Of a stretch of DNA of 64,000 bases, positions 18,085-26,672 are shown piece after piece. The stretch covers positions 62,001 through 126,000 of the forward strand of contig DATAVA010000015.1 of assembly GCA_036267975.1 (NCBI GenBank), in the 5' to 3' direction. How positions within the stretch are numbered: the first letter of the stretch is position 1; each line of letters opens with the position of its first letter. The notes beneath the pieces were generated by a model, which worked only from the letters and a program-made list of their open reading frames with translations, had not been told where the DNA came from and made no database searches. This DNA is from DAIDKA01 sp036267975. GTDB taxonomy: Bacteria; Pseudomonadota; Gammaproteobacteria; Steroidobacterales; Steroidobacteraceae. Position numbers and translations under genes: made by a program.

Positions 18085-19070
18085 GCGTCGAGGGTCTTCA
18101 TCATCGGCGGCGGATGCCGCTCCCCCAGGACCTGCAGGGCATCGACCTGCTGGCGCAGCTGCTGCTCTTCGGCAGGCGTCAGCACGACCTGCAGGCTGCC
18201 GAGGTTGTCATCCAGATGGGCCCGGGTTTTCATGCCCGGAATCGGCAACACATCCACACCCTGCGCCAGCACCCAGGCGATGGCCAGCTGCGGCAGCGAA
18301 CAGCCCTTGCGAGTCGCCAGGGCGCCGATCGCCGCCACCACACGGGCGTTGTGCTGCGCATTCGCATCCTGGAAACGCGGCTGACTGCGGCGATTGTCAT
18401 CGGCCGGCAGGTCCTTGAGCGAATGGAAGTTGGCGGCCAGAAAGCCGCGCCCGAGGGGACTGTAGGCGACAAGGCCCACCCCCAGTTCGCGGCAGGCGGC
18501 CAGCACGCCGTTTTCCGGTTCGCGGGACCATAGCGAGTATTCACTCTGTACGGCCGCGACCGGGTGCACGGCGTGTGCCCGGCGCAGAGTCTGGACGCTG
18601 CATTCCGACAGACCGATGTGGCAGATCTTGCCTGCCTTGACCAGCTGCGCGAGGGTTCCCACCGACTCCTCGATCGGGGTGTCGCGGTCGATGCGATGCA
18701 GGTAGAAGAGGTCGATGCGGTCGGTACCCAGCCGCGTCAGGCTCGATTCCACGGCTGCGCGCAAGGATCCGGGCTGATTGTCGACGGTCAGCTGACCGGA
18801 ACTGTTGCGGGTGATGCCATACTTCGTGGCCAGGAACAGGCCCTCGCGGCGGCCGCGGAGGGTGGCGCCCACGAATTTCTCATTTTCACCCAGCTGGTAG
18901 CTGGCGGCGGTGTCCAGGTGCGTGACCCCTCGATCGAGGGCCGACAGCAGTGTGGCGCGTGCCTCCTCGTCATTGCGCGTGCCGTACCAGCCGATCAGCG
19001 TCATACAACCGAAGCCCAGCGCCGACAGCTGTATCCCGGTCCTGCCCAAAGGTCTTTGCTGCATGATCAC
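18081..19070 (-). CDS. Aldo/keto reductase
   Basis: This is an NADPH-dependent aldo/keto reductase of 329 residues with the TIM-barrel catalytic set in place: HLDTAASY (Asp and Tyr), ATKYG (Lys) and YLHRID (His). The C-terminal IPGMKT segment that binds NADPH phosphate is present. The best start is either of two near Mets (19070 or 19064). It lies on the minus strand between ligC and ligJ. The substrate is unknown; reduction of an aromatic aldehyde is a possible role by context only. Confidence 0.88.
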   Translation of the reverse strand: MIMQQRPLGRTGIQLSALGFGCMTLIGWYGTRNDEEARATLLSALDRGVTHLDTAASYQLGENEKFVGATLRGRREGLFLATKYGITRNSSGQLTVDNQPGSLRAAVESSLTRLGTDRIDLFYLHRIDRDTPIEESVGTLAQLVKAGKICHIGLSECSVQTLRRAHAVHPVAAVQSEYSLWSREPENGVLAACRELGVGLVAYSPLGRGFLAANFHSLKDLPADDNRRSQPRFQDANAQHNARVVAAIGALATRKGCSLPQLAIAWVLAQGVDVLPIPGMKTRAHLDDNLGSLQVVLTPAEEQQLRQQVDALQVLGERHPPPMMKTLDA

Positions 19071-19155
19071 ACCATATCGAATCCGAATGTCCTTGTCAGG
19101 ACCGACCGGCCGCCGATAGCATTTGGCCTCTTCAACGCCTTACCGGTATCCCAAT

Positions 19156-20178
19156 ATGATCATCGACTGCCACGGGCACTACACCACGGCACCCGCGAAT
19201 CTGACCACCTTCCGCGAAGCCCAGATCGCAGCGCTCAAGGATCCGGCGCAGACCCCGTCACGGGCTTCGCTGCGCATCGGTGATGACCAGATCCGCGACA
19301 GTCTCGAGAAGGCGCAGCTGAAACTGCAGCGCGAGCGCGGTTCGGATGTGACGATTTTTTCGCCCCGCGCGTCCACCATGGCCCATCACATCGGCACCGA
19401 GGCCACGAGCCTCGAGTGGTCGCAGATCAACAATGACCTGATCGCGCGGGTTGTGGGGCTGTATCCGAAAAACTTCGTGGGCGTGTGCATGCTGCCGCAG
19501 TCCCCGGGAGTACCCCCGGCGCACAGTGCCCGCGAACTCGAGCGCTGCGTCAATGAACTCGGCTTCATTGGCGCGAACCTGAACCCGGACCCGTCCGGCG
19601 GTCATTGGACATCACCGCCGCTCACCGATAAGCACTGGTATCCGCTGTACGAGAAGCTCGTCGAACTGGATGTGCCGGCGATGGTGCATGTCAGCTCCTC
19701 GTGCAATCCGAATTTCCACGCCACCGGCGCGCATTACATCAATGCGGACACCACCGCCTTCATGCAGTTCATCCAGGGGGACCTGTTCAAGGACTTCCCG
19801 ACACTGCGCCTGATCATTCCGCATGGTGGCGGCGCGGTGCCGTATCACTGGGGCCGTTATCGCGGGCTGGCGCAGGACATGAAGCGTCCACCACTGGCCG
19901 AGCACGTGATGAAGAATGTGTACTTCGACACCTGCGTCTACCACCAGCCCGGCATTGACCTGCTGCTGAAAGTGATTCCGGTGGAGAACATCCTGTTTGG
20001 TTCGGAAATGGTCGGCGCGGTACGCGGCATCGATCCGACCACGGGCCAGTACTACGACGATACCAAACGCTATATCGACTCCTCGGCCCTGTCGGCGCAG
20101 GACAAGACGCGCATCTTCGAGACCAATGCCTACCGGGTGTATCCGCGCTTGCAGGCGCGGCTGGCCGCAGCTGGATAA
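19156..20178 (+). CDS. ligJ: 4-oxalomesaconate hydratase (LigJ)
   Basis: LigJ adds water to 4-oxalomesaconate, giving 4-carboxy-4-hydroxy-2-oxoadipate. The 340-residue protein belongs to the amidohydrolase/ACMSD superfamily: metal-binding DCHGH (residues 4-8), PHGGG in the middle, and NILFGSEMVGA near the end in the LigJ style. I start at the ATG at 19156; a longer frame to 19123 adds residues with no similarity. It forms part of the meta-cleavage pathway with ligI and ligABC, although an opposite-strand AKR gene separates them. Its stop overlaps the next gene. Confidence 0.93.
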   Translation: MIIDCHGHYTTAPANLTTFREAQIAALKDPAQTPSRASLRIGDDQIRDSLEKAQLKLQRERGSDVTIFSPRASTMAHHIGTEATSLEWSQINNDLIARVVGLYPKNFVGVCMLPQSPGVPPAHSARELERCVNELGFIGANLNPDPSGGHWTSPPLTDKHWYPLYEKLVELDVPAMVHVSSSCNPNFHATGAHYINADTTAFMQFIQGDLFKDFPTLRLIIPHGGGAVPYHWGRYRGLAQDMKRPPLAEHVMKNVYFDTCVYHQPGIDLLLKVIPVENILFGSEMVGAVRGIDPTTGQYYDDTKRYIDSSALSAQDKTRIFETNAYRVYPRLQARLAAAG

Positions 20179-21433
20179 CATCACTCATACGCTGATCGGG
20201 GCCCTCGTCGGCGAGGCGCTGGCGCGCCGCGCGCGGCCGCGCGGCCGCCCCGCGCCGTTACGCAGCGCACTGCCCGACAGCACCTTCCGTCGACTCGTCG
20301 TCGTGTCGCTGGTGGTGGGCAGCAATCTGCCGGATGCGGATCTGCTCTACACGAGCTTTGGCGGTGGACCGCTGGCTTATGTGCTGCAGCACCGCGGCTA
20401 CACCCATACTCTGGTTGGAGCGTTGGCCGGCGCGGCACTGCTGTGGTTCGCCTGCTCGCTGTGGCTTCGATACCGGCACCTGCGCGCCACGGCCGTGGAA
20501 CAGACCTGGATCGCGGCGGCCGCCATCACCGGCGTCCTGCTGCATCTGGCCATGGACTACACCAACAACTACGGGGTGCACCCGTTCTGGCCGTTCTACG
20601 ACGGATGGGTGTACGGGGATTCGGTGTTCATTGTTGAACCGCTGCTGTGGCTCGCGGCCGCACCGCTCGTATTCGTCCTCGAGTCAACCACAGCGCGCGT
20701 GCTGGTGGCCGTAGCGCTCGGACTTATCGCGATCGCGGTACTCGCCCTGGGTCGGGTCGCGACCCCGGCGGTCGTGCTGTTCGTGGTGCTGGGTGCCGCG
20801 ATGGTGGCCGCGGGCCGCTGGTTGCGGCCCGCCGTAGCGCTGGGCTGCGGCATCGCCTGCTGGCTGGGGGTTACTGCGCTGTTTGGCGTGGCCAGTCATG
20901 TGGCCGCCACGCGCCTGGATGGCATGGCACATGAACAGTTTCCCGGCAGTCGGACTTTCGATCGCGTCCTGACGCCGACGCCGGCGGACCCGGTGTGCTG
21001 GGATGGCTGGCTGGTGCAGTCCCAGAACGGCGAGGAGATCATGCGGCAGGCGCGCATTTCATTGCTGCCCGGGCTGATCGATGCGCGGGACTGCCGCGGC
21101 GTCGATCTGGTCGCCCAGGAGGGCGACCCGGTGCCGGCCGACAGCACCGCAGGCCTGGATTGGCTGCAGCAGTTCAGCATGCCGGCCGGCCGGATTGCGC
21201 TGCTGGCGCGGACCCAGTGTCGGGCCCGCGCGTTCATGCAGTTTGCGCGCGTGCCGATGGCCGGCGGCGAGGGGACACACTGGTGGCTGGCCGACCTGCG
21301 TTTCGGCGTCCGGCGCGGATTTGCGAGCCTGCCGTTGACGCAGCCCCCCCAACCCTGTGACTTTCCCCCGGTGCCGTGGCTGCCACCGCGGCCGGAATTG
21401 CTGAACTTGCGGGAGACAAGGGATGAGGAGTGA
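20126..21433 (+). CDS. YdjM-like membrane-bound metal-dependent hydrolase (DUF457)
   Basis: This inner-membrane protein begins its family similarity at DNITHTLIGALVGEAL, with metal-ligand candidates DADL and RGYTHT, LHLAMDYTNNYGVHPFWPFYD, several transmembrane segments and a long C-terminal soluble part. The start is uncertain. The nearest ATG (20126) gives 435 residues and overlaps ligJ by 53 bases, adding 15 residues before the conserved Asp. A CTG at 20171 stands exactly where family members usually have Met. Either way it is translationally linked to ligJ. A link to aromatic metabolism is not evident. Confidence 0.8.
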   Translation: MPTGCIRACRRGWPQLDNITHTLIGALVGEALARRARPRGRPAPLRSALPDSTFRRLVVVSLVVGSNLPDADLLYTSFGGGPLAYVLQHRGYTHTLVGALAGAALLWFACSLWLRYRHLRATAVEQTWIAAAAITGVLLHLAMDYTNNYGVHPFWPFYDGWVYGDSVFIVEPLLWLAAAPLVFVLESTTARVLVAVALGLIAIAVLALGRVATPAVVLFVVLGAAMVAAGRWLRPAVALGCGIACWLGVTALFGVASHVAATRLDGMAHEQFPGSRTFDRVLTPTPADPVCWDGWLVQSQNGEEIMRQARISLLPGLIDARDCRGVDLVAQEGDPVPADSTAGLDWLQQFSMPAGRIALLARTQCRARAFMQFARVPMAGGEGTHWWLADLRFGVRRGFASLPLTQPPQPCDFPPVPWLPPRPELLNLRETRDEE

Positions 21434-22724
21434 TCTGGTCATGGCGCGAGTGCGTGCGCCGTTCTACCGGCAGCTATGGGTACAGGTGCTGCTGGCCACG
21501 CTCGCCGGCATTGCCCTGGGCCACTGGTGGCCGAAGCTCGGCGCCGAAATGAAACCCCTGGGCGATGCGTTCATTGCACTGGTGCGCATGCTGATCGCGC
21601 CGGTCATTTTCTGCACCGTGGTCCACGGTGTCGCGGCCATGAATGACATGCGCCGGGTGGGGCGCGTTGCGCTGAAAGCCCTCATCTATTTTGAAGTGAT
21701 TACCACGGTGGCGCTATTGATGGCGCTGGCGGCCGTGAATCTGCTCAAGCCCGGATCCGGCATGCATGTGGCAGCCAATGCGCTGGATGCGGCCGCGGTC
21801 AGCCAGTACACCGCGGAGGCGCATGCGCAGGGTGTCCTGCCGTTCCTGCTCGAGCTCATCCCGGCAACGTTCGTGGATGCCTTTACGCATACCGAAGTGT
21901 TGCCGGTCCTATTTGTGTCGGTGCTGTTTGCAGCGGCGCTTGCGGCCTGTGGCGAGCGCGGCAAGCCGGTGAAAGAGGTGATCGAAAGCGTGCGCGAAGT
22001 GTTCTTCCGCATCGTCGGCCTGGTGATGTGGGTCGCGCCGCTCGGCGCGTTTGGCGCCATGGCATTCACAGTCGGACGCTTCGGTACCAATTCGCTGGTG
22101 GCGCTCGGGCGGCTGATCCTGACGTTGTACGGGGTCTCGGCGCTGTTCGTGCTGGTCGTATTCGGTGCGGTGAGCTGGTGGTGCGGGGTGAGCCTGTGGC
22201 GGCTGCTGGGCTACATCCGCGAAGAGATCGTCATCGTCGCAGCCACGACTTCGACCGAGACCGTGCTGCCGCAGCTGATGCGCAAATTGCGCGCCCTCGG
22301 ATGCGAGGATACCGTCGTGGGCCTGGTGGTTCCGACCGGCTATTCATTCAACCTGGATGGCACCTGCCTGTACCTGGCGACCGTGGTCGTGTTCCTGGCG
22401 CAGGCGACGGACACGCCCCTCGGGCTGGCCGGACAGCTGACCATGCTCGCGACGCTGCTGCTGACATCCAAAGGTGCCGCGGGCGTGGCCGGTGCGGCTT
22501 TCGTGGTATTGGCCGCAACGCTGGGTTCGGTGGGCAATATCCCGGTGGCCAGCATCGCGCTGGTGCTGGGCATCCATCGGTTGCTTGCCGAGGCGCTTAC
22601 ATTCGTCAACCTGGTCGGCAACTGCCTGGCGACCCTGGTCGTGGCGCGCTGGGAAGGTTCGCTGGATCAGGAAGTGCTGCAGCGGCAGATCGGGCGCCGC
22701 TCGGGAGCCATGATTGCGCAGTGA
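21423..22724 (+). CDS. Dicarboxylate/cation symporter (DctA/GltP family)
   Basis: This is a 433-residue secondary transporter of the dicarboxylate/amino acid:cation symporter family. It has eight or so transmembrane helices plus hairpin loops. The substrate/ion-binding motifs are visible: a Ser/Thr-rich hairpin AATTSTETVLP, GYSFNLDGTCLY and SKGAAGVAGAAF. DctA proteins import C4-dicarboxylates; here uptake of an aromatic acid or a pathway-related carboxylate is conceivable. It overlaps the previous gene by 11 bases. A second start (ATG at 21441) has an AGGAG 11 bases upstream. Confidence 0.9.
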   Translation: MRSDLVMARVRAPFYRQLWVQVLLATLAGIALGHWWPKLGAEMKPLGDAFIALVRMLIAPVIFCTVVHGVAAMNDMRRVGRVALKALIYFEVITTVALLMALAAVNLLKPGSGMHVAANALDAAAVSQYTAEAHAQGVLPFLLELIPATFVDAFTHTEVLPVLFVSVLFAAALAACGERGKPVKEVIESVREVFFRIVGLVMWVAPLGAFGAMAFTVGRFGTNSLVALGRLILTLYGVSALFVLVVFGAVSWWCGVSLWRLLGYIREEIVIVAATTSTETVLPQLMRKLRALGCEDTVVGLVVPTGYSFNLDGTCLYLATVVVFLAQATDTPLGLAGQLTMLATLLLTSKGAAGVAGAAFVVLAATLGSVGNIPVASIALVLGIHRLLAEALTFVNLVGNCLATLVVARWEGSLDQEVLQRQIGRRSGAMIAQ

Positions 22725-22820
22725 CCGGTGACGGGGCTCGAAGCCTTCCTTTGAACCCGGCCATTGGCGTATCGTCGGCTGCAGTTCGGATCACCCACGT
22801 AAGTTCTAAGGAGAAACGAC

Positions 22821-22925
22821 ATGAGCAAGGGCATGGATCGTAAGAAAGAGGAAAAGAAGAAGCCAGCCAAGACGCTGGACGAGAAGCGCGCGGCCAAGCG
22901 CGCGAAGAAGGAAGGGCGCGGCTGA
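22821..22925 (+). CDS. Small lysine-rich protein, 34 residues
   Basis: A short reading frame starts at 22821, preceded by a good AAGGAGA Shine-Dalgarno (22808-22814). It encodes 34 residues dominated by Lys, Glu, Arg and Ala (MSKGMDRKKEEKKKPAKT and on to an Ala/Lys/Arg tail). I recall similar tiny basic proteins annotated as hypothetical in proteobacteria, but I cannot name a function; nucleic-acid or ribosome association would fit the charge. It lies 96 bases after the dctA-like gene. Confidence 0.6.
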   Translation: MSKGMDRKKEEKKKPAKTLDEKRAAKRAKKEGRG

Positions 22926-22945
22926 GGCCGGCCCTGGTTCCATGG

Positions 22946-22978
22946 CTGCTGCCGCGAGCGAGTTCGCCGCGGCAGCAG
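22946..22978. terminator. Strong hairpin between convergent genes
   Basis: CTGCTGCCGCG (22946-22956) is perfectly complementary to CGCGGCAGCAG (22968-22978), and the loop contains a further GCGA/TTCGC pairing. It sits between the small lysine-rich gene and the end of ligK, so it could stop transcription from either side. There is no T-run on either strand, so it is a terminator-like structure rather than a textbook intrinsic terminator. Confidence 0.5.
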
Positions 22979-22987
22979 ACCAGGCCG

Positions 22988-23665
22988 TTACTTGTAGACC
23001 AATCCCAGCGCCGCGAGCGTTTCGCGGAACTTGTAGATATCCATTCCCAACTCGCCCGAGGCCAGGCGCTTGCGCTTGTCCTCCTCGGCGGCGCCGCGCT
23101 TGGCGGCGGCTTCGGCGACCTTCGCCGCATCGGCGCTGCGCACCACACACACACCGTCATCATCGGCGACCACCACGTCGCCGGGATTGATGAGCTGGGC
23201 GGCGCAGATGACCGGCACATTTACGGAACCGAGGCTGGCCTTGATGGTGCCCTGGGCATAAATGGCCTTGCTCCACACGGGGAAGTCCATCTGCTTCAGC
23301 GTTGCAACATCGCGTACCCCGGCGTCGATGACCAGCGCCTGCACGCCGTGGGCCTGCAGCGAAGTCGCCAGCAGATCACCGAAGTAGCCGTCTTCACACG
23401 GCGAGGTGGGGGCAACCACCAGGATGTCACCGGGTTTGCACAACTCCACCGCCACGTGAATCATCCAGTTATCGCCCGGGGGCGCCGAGACCGTGACCGC
23501 CGGCCCGGCAATGGACTTGCCGGCATAGATGGGCCGCATGTAGGAGGCGAGCATGCCGATGCGGCCCTGCGCCTCGTGTGCGGTGGCCACGCCATAAGTG
23601 CCCAGCGCCTTGCATACGGCCGGGTCCGGTCGTGCGATTTCGCGTACCGCGACATGCGTGCTAAT
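22988..23665 (-). CDS. ligK: 4-carboxy-4-hydroxy-2-oxoadipate aldolase (LigK/RraA family)
   Basis: LigK is the last enzyme of the protocatechuate 4,5-cleavage pathway, splitting the hydroxy-oxoadipate into pyruvate and oxaloacetate. The RraA-fold features of class II pyruvate aldolases are present: GVATAHEAQGR, APPGDNWMIHVA, the GDLLATSL turn and the downstream VIDAGVRD (Arg-Asp). The start is unusual. No ATG, GTG or TTG occurs in frame near the expected N-terminus. An ATT at 23665, six bases after AAGGAG and overlapping the upstream stop (ATTAG), is the most likely initiator and gives 225 residues. A GTG at 23717 is an alternative without a ribosome-binding site. It follows the DUF4340 gene. 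Confidence 0.88.
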   Translation of the reverse strand: MSTHVAVREIARPDPAVCKALGTYGVATAHEAQGRIGMLASYMRPIYAGKSIAGPAVTVSAPPGDNWMIHVAVELCKPGDILVVAPTSPCEDGYFGDLLATSLQAHGVQALVIDAGVRDVATLKQMDFPVWSKAIYAQGTIKASLGSVNVPVICAAQLINPGDVVVADDDGVCVVRSADAAKVAEAAAKRGAAEEDKRKRLASGELGMDIYKFRETLAALGLVYK

Positions 23666-24770
23666 GGGATTCTCCTTGAGCCTTCGGTCCGAACGGCAAG
23701 TTAGTGGGTGCGGCACGCGAACCGATCGGTGACTGGTTCGGCGCACTGCCCGGGGCCGAACTCGCCGGGGCCTTGCTCGGCTTCGGGACCAGCAGTTGTT
23801 CCAGGGGCTTGAACAGCCCATCGTACCGATAGCCGGGCAGTTCGAACTCCCAGCCTGCAACCCGCGCATTGAGATCTCGGGCATGAGCCTGTGCCGCAGG
23901 CGCCGTCGCACTGGCCGTGACCCTGATATAGCGCAGTTCGCCATCCTTGATGCCGGCGATGGTCAGCGTCAGACCCTCACGCGTGGTGAAAACGGCCTGC
24001 GCGGCGGCGGCAATCGTGCCGGCCTTGCGCACATCGTCAAACTGCAGACCGGCCAGCGTGCCCGCCTGTGCTGCCGCGGCCCCGGCATCTGCGAGCTTGC
24101 GGCCCTTTGGAATGGGCCTGACGACGAAGTTATCGGCGGCACCTGCTGCCGACCGCTTGATGCCGTAGTCCGGTGTGCCGCGCACCTCGATGTCGATCGC
24201 GGTGACCTGATCGGGTGAAATGTCCAGCAAGGAGCGATCCAGCCAATGGCGCGGATCCGCATCCGGTGTCAGCTGTGGGGTGACGAGCAGGCTCTGCGCC
24301 TGGCCTGCGACGCGCACGTACACCGCGTCGGTACCGGAGGTCTTGCCGACAATCAGCCGCTGCGTTTTGCCTTTCAGATCGATATCCACCCCGATGCTCG
24401 TCGTGGATGCCCCGGCCGGATCCGCGACGCCCAGTTTTGAATACAGCGCAGGGTCTGCGGTCTTCTGCTCCTCGCTCTTCAGGGCGGCGAGGTCCAGCAG
24501 CAGTTTTCGCACCTGGCCGGTATCGGCCGGATAGTCACGTTCGGCCACGATCCAGCGCGTGCCTTCATGCTTGAGAGTGACATGACTGCCATCGCCCTTG
24601 AAGATGTGCACCTGGGTCACCGAATTGAGCGCATCCGGCGTCAGCTGCAGCACCGGGGCCTGCACCGGTGGTGTGCTATCCGAACTTTGTCGGGAGACCA
24701 GCCACACGCCTGCGGCCGCCAACGCCACCCCGGCCACGATCAGCGAGACCACTTGTGCCGGGCGGATCAT
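23661..24770 (-). CDS. DUF4340 protein of a Gld-like ABC system
   Basis: This is a 369-residue protein with one N-terminal transmembrane helix (about 8-26) and a long extracytoplasmic region of repeated beta-rich DUF4340 modules (for example LKHEGTRWIVAER and DVYVRV-like strands). DUF4340 genes accompany GldF/GldG-type ABC exporters and are assumed to be part of the same envelope complex. Its start overlaps the GldG-like stop by four bases. The C-terminal tail is Ser/Pro-rich. The substrate is unknown. Confidence 0.85.
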   Translation of the reverse strand: MIRPAQVVSLIVAGVALAAAGVWLVSRQSSDSTPPVQAPVLQLTPDALNSVTQVHIFKGDGSHVTLKHEGTRWIVAERDYPADTGQVRKLLLDLAALKSEEQKTADPALYSKLGVADPAGASTTSIGVDIDLKGKTQRLIVGKTSGTDAVYVRVAGQAQSLLVTPQLTPDADPRHWLDRSLLDISPDQVTAIDIEVRGTPDYGIKRSAAGAADNFVVRPIPKGRKLADAGAAAAQAGTLAGLQFDDVRKAGTIAAAAQAVFTTREGLTLTIAGIKDGELRYIRVTASATAPAAQAHARDLNARVAGWEFELPGYRYDGLFKPLEQLLVPKPSKAPASSAPGSAPNQSPIGSRAAPTNLPFGPKAQGESH

Positions 24771-26656
24771 CGCTGCGCCCTGCGCAGCTTGCGGCGTCGC
24801 AGCAGCAGGCCGATCAGCACGGTCATTACCGCAAACAGCACCGGCGCCAGAATGATGTTGATGAACTTAAGCCAATTTCCCAGTCGCGTGATGTTCTGAT
24901 CCAGGCCCAGCTGAACATCCCGCAGCTCCTTGCGAATACGCAACTTTTCGGCCTGGAAGCGATTCAACGCCTGTTCCTGGTCAGGTGTCAGGATGGCGCC
25001 GCTGCGATCAGCTCGCTGCGATTGCAGGGCGGAGAGCTGATCCTCGGTAGCGTGCAGCTCCTTCTCCAGTTCCTGCTCCTTGTCACGGAAGCGGTCGTCG
25101 GCCTGCGCACGCAAGGCTTCGACGCGCGCGAACGGGCGCCGGTAGCCGGCCCGGCCGCGGATCGAAATCAGGTCATCGCTGCCCGCGAGGTTATCGAGCG
25201 CGTTGGCGACCAGGTCGCCGTTGTTGGCGAAGGGTTGCGCGATCTGCTGTCCTGCCAGCTGCTGTAAGTGAACCCACAGGTAGTCGGAGAGCATATCGGT
25301 GTCGGCGACCACAATCAGCTCCAGGGGCTTGATCGAGTGCGTGAGCAGCGTCGTCCCCGGGGCCAGCGTCGCACCTTGCGGCAGACCTGCGGGAAAGGCG
25401 GTGTTGATGTTGCCAGTGACGCGCGCGGCCAGGGTGTAGCGCTCACCGCTGGGATGAAAGCCATCGAACAGTGTGGCCGGGTCCTGCAGTGCCTGGAAGC
25501 GCGACACGGGCATCAGCTGCGCCTGATCGCTCGAGAACAGCAGGGGTTCAAAGGCGATCTTTGCGCCTTTATGTACCGTGAGGTGGCCGGCGGTGGCCAG
25601 ATTGATGTTGGAGAGCCCTTCGGTCACCACGTCCTTTGGATTCATGGCGCTGGTGTCCAGTCCCAGCACGCCCAGGTGTCGCACCGGTGGTTCACCTTCG
25701 CGCACCGCGACGCTCAGGGCGTAACGCGAGTCCGCGACCACCTGGCGCGGATCAAAATCCACTCCCCACGCGGTGAGCAGATTGGCCAGATGCGAGGAGC
25801 GGTCGGCCGTCAATGCTGCCGCGGGATTGGCCGGATCGGCGCCCGCCGGATCCTGATCAGCCAGGGGATCGACAAAGGCCAGCACGTGGCCGCCGCGCAG
25901 CGCGAACTGATCGATGGCGAACTGCGTCGCCGTCGACAGATGCTTCGGATGCACCAGCACCAGGACGCTGATCGCCGGATCGATGCTGCCGACATTGCTG
26001 TCGAGCATGCGTACGTCCATGAGCTGCTGAATCTGCTCGAGCACTACCCAGGCCGCACGCGGCTGTCCGCTTGACGGGTCGAAGCCGGCGCTCATCGGCA
26101 GCTCGGACATCCAGCCGACGACGGGTTTGTGCGCCCCGCCGAGCTGGTAGATCAGTTTCGCCAGGTCATACTCAAGGAACTCCCCGCGGTTGGGGTCAAA
26201 GAAGTCGATGGCCGCGTGACCATCGGTGGAGTTGGTGCCGGCGAGGCCAAAGTACAGCGGGTCTGCCGCATTGCCGCCGACGTTGACCGAGCGCACCCCC
26301 AGTTCGGCGGCCCGATCCTCGTCGGCGGAGAACGGCTGCGGGTCGATGAAATGCAGATGGATCTTGCCATTGGCGCGGCCGGCGAACTCATTCAGCAGAT
26401 CACGCACCCGGTTGGCGTAACCGGCGATCTGGGCGTTCTGCGCGCCGGCTTTTGCGGTGTAGAAGAAATACAGATTGATCGGTTCGCGCAGGTCTTTGAG
26501 GATGTGGTCAGTGCCCGGCGCGGTCGTATACAGGTGGTTCTGCGTAAGATCGATGCGCCAGCTGCGCAGCACGTAGCCGCTCACCATTGTGACCCCTGCA
26601 AACAGCAGGGCAAGGGCAACGAGCGTGCCGGCTCCCAGGGTTGAACGTTTCATCAT
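24767..26656 (-). CDS. GldG-like ABC-type transport auxiliary protein
   Basis: This is a 629-residue protein with an N-terminal signal-anchor helix (about 10-30), a large periplasmic ABC_transp_aux (GldG/IFT52-like) domain, a coiled-coil stretch near 520-580 and a C-terminal transmembrane helix with a basic end (RRRKLRRAQR). GldG in Bacteroidetes accompanies GldA and GldF in gliding; in proteobacteria the same set is found without gliding and its cargo is unknown. It lies 16 bases after the permease gene and overlaps the DUF4340 gene. Confidence 0.88.
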   Translation of the reverse strand: MMKRSTLGAGTLVALALLFAGVTMVSGYVLRSWRIDLTQNHLYTTAPGTDHILKDLREPINLYFFYTAKAGAQNAQIAGYANRVRDLLNEFAGRANGKIHLHFIDPQPFSADEDRAAELGVRSVNVGGNAADPLYFGLAGTNSTDGHAAIDFFDPNRGEFLEYDLAKLIYQLGGAHKPVVGWMSELPMSAGFDPSSGQPRAAWVVLEQIQQLMDVRMLDSNVGSIDPAISVLVLVHPKHLSTATQFAIDQFALRGGHVLAFVDPLADQDPAGADPANPAAALTADRSSHLANLLTAWGVDFDPRQVVADSRYALSVAVREGEPPVRHLGVLGLDTSAMNPKDVVTEGLSNINLATAGHLTVHKGAKIAFEPLLFSSDQAQLMPVSRFQALQDPATLFDGFHPSGERYTLAARVTGNINTAFPAGLPQGATLAPGTTLLTHSIKPLELIVVADTDMLSDYLWVHLQQLAGQQIAQPFANNGDLVANALDNLAGSDDLISIRGRAGYRRPFARVEALRAQADDRFRDKEQELEKELHATEDQLSALQSQRADRSGAILTPDQEQALNRFQAEKLRIRKELRDVQLGLDQNITRLGNWLKFINIILAPVLFAVMTVLIGLLLRRRKLRRAQR

Positions 26657-26672
26657 GAGGCGCCCGTGCCGA

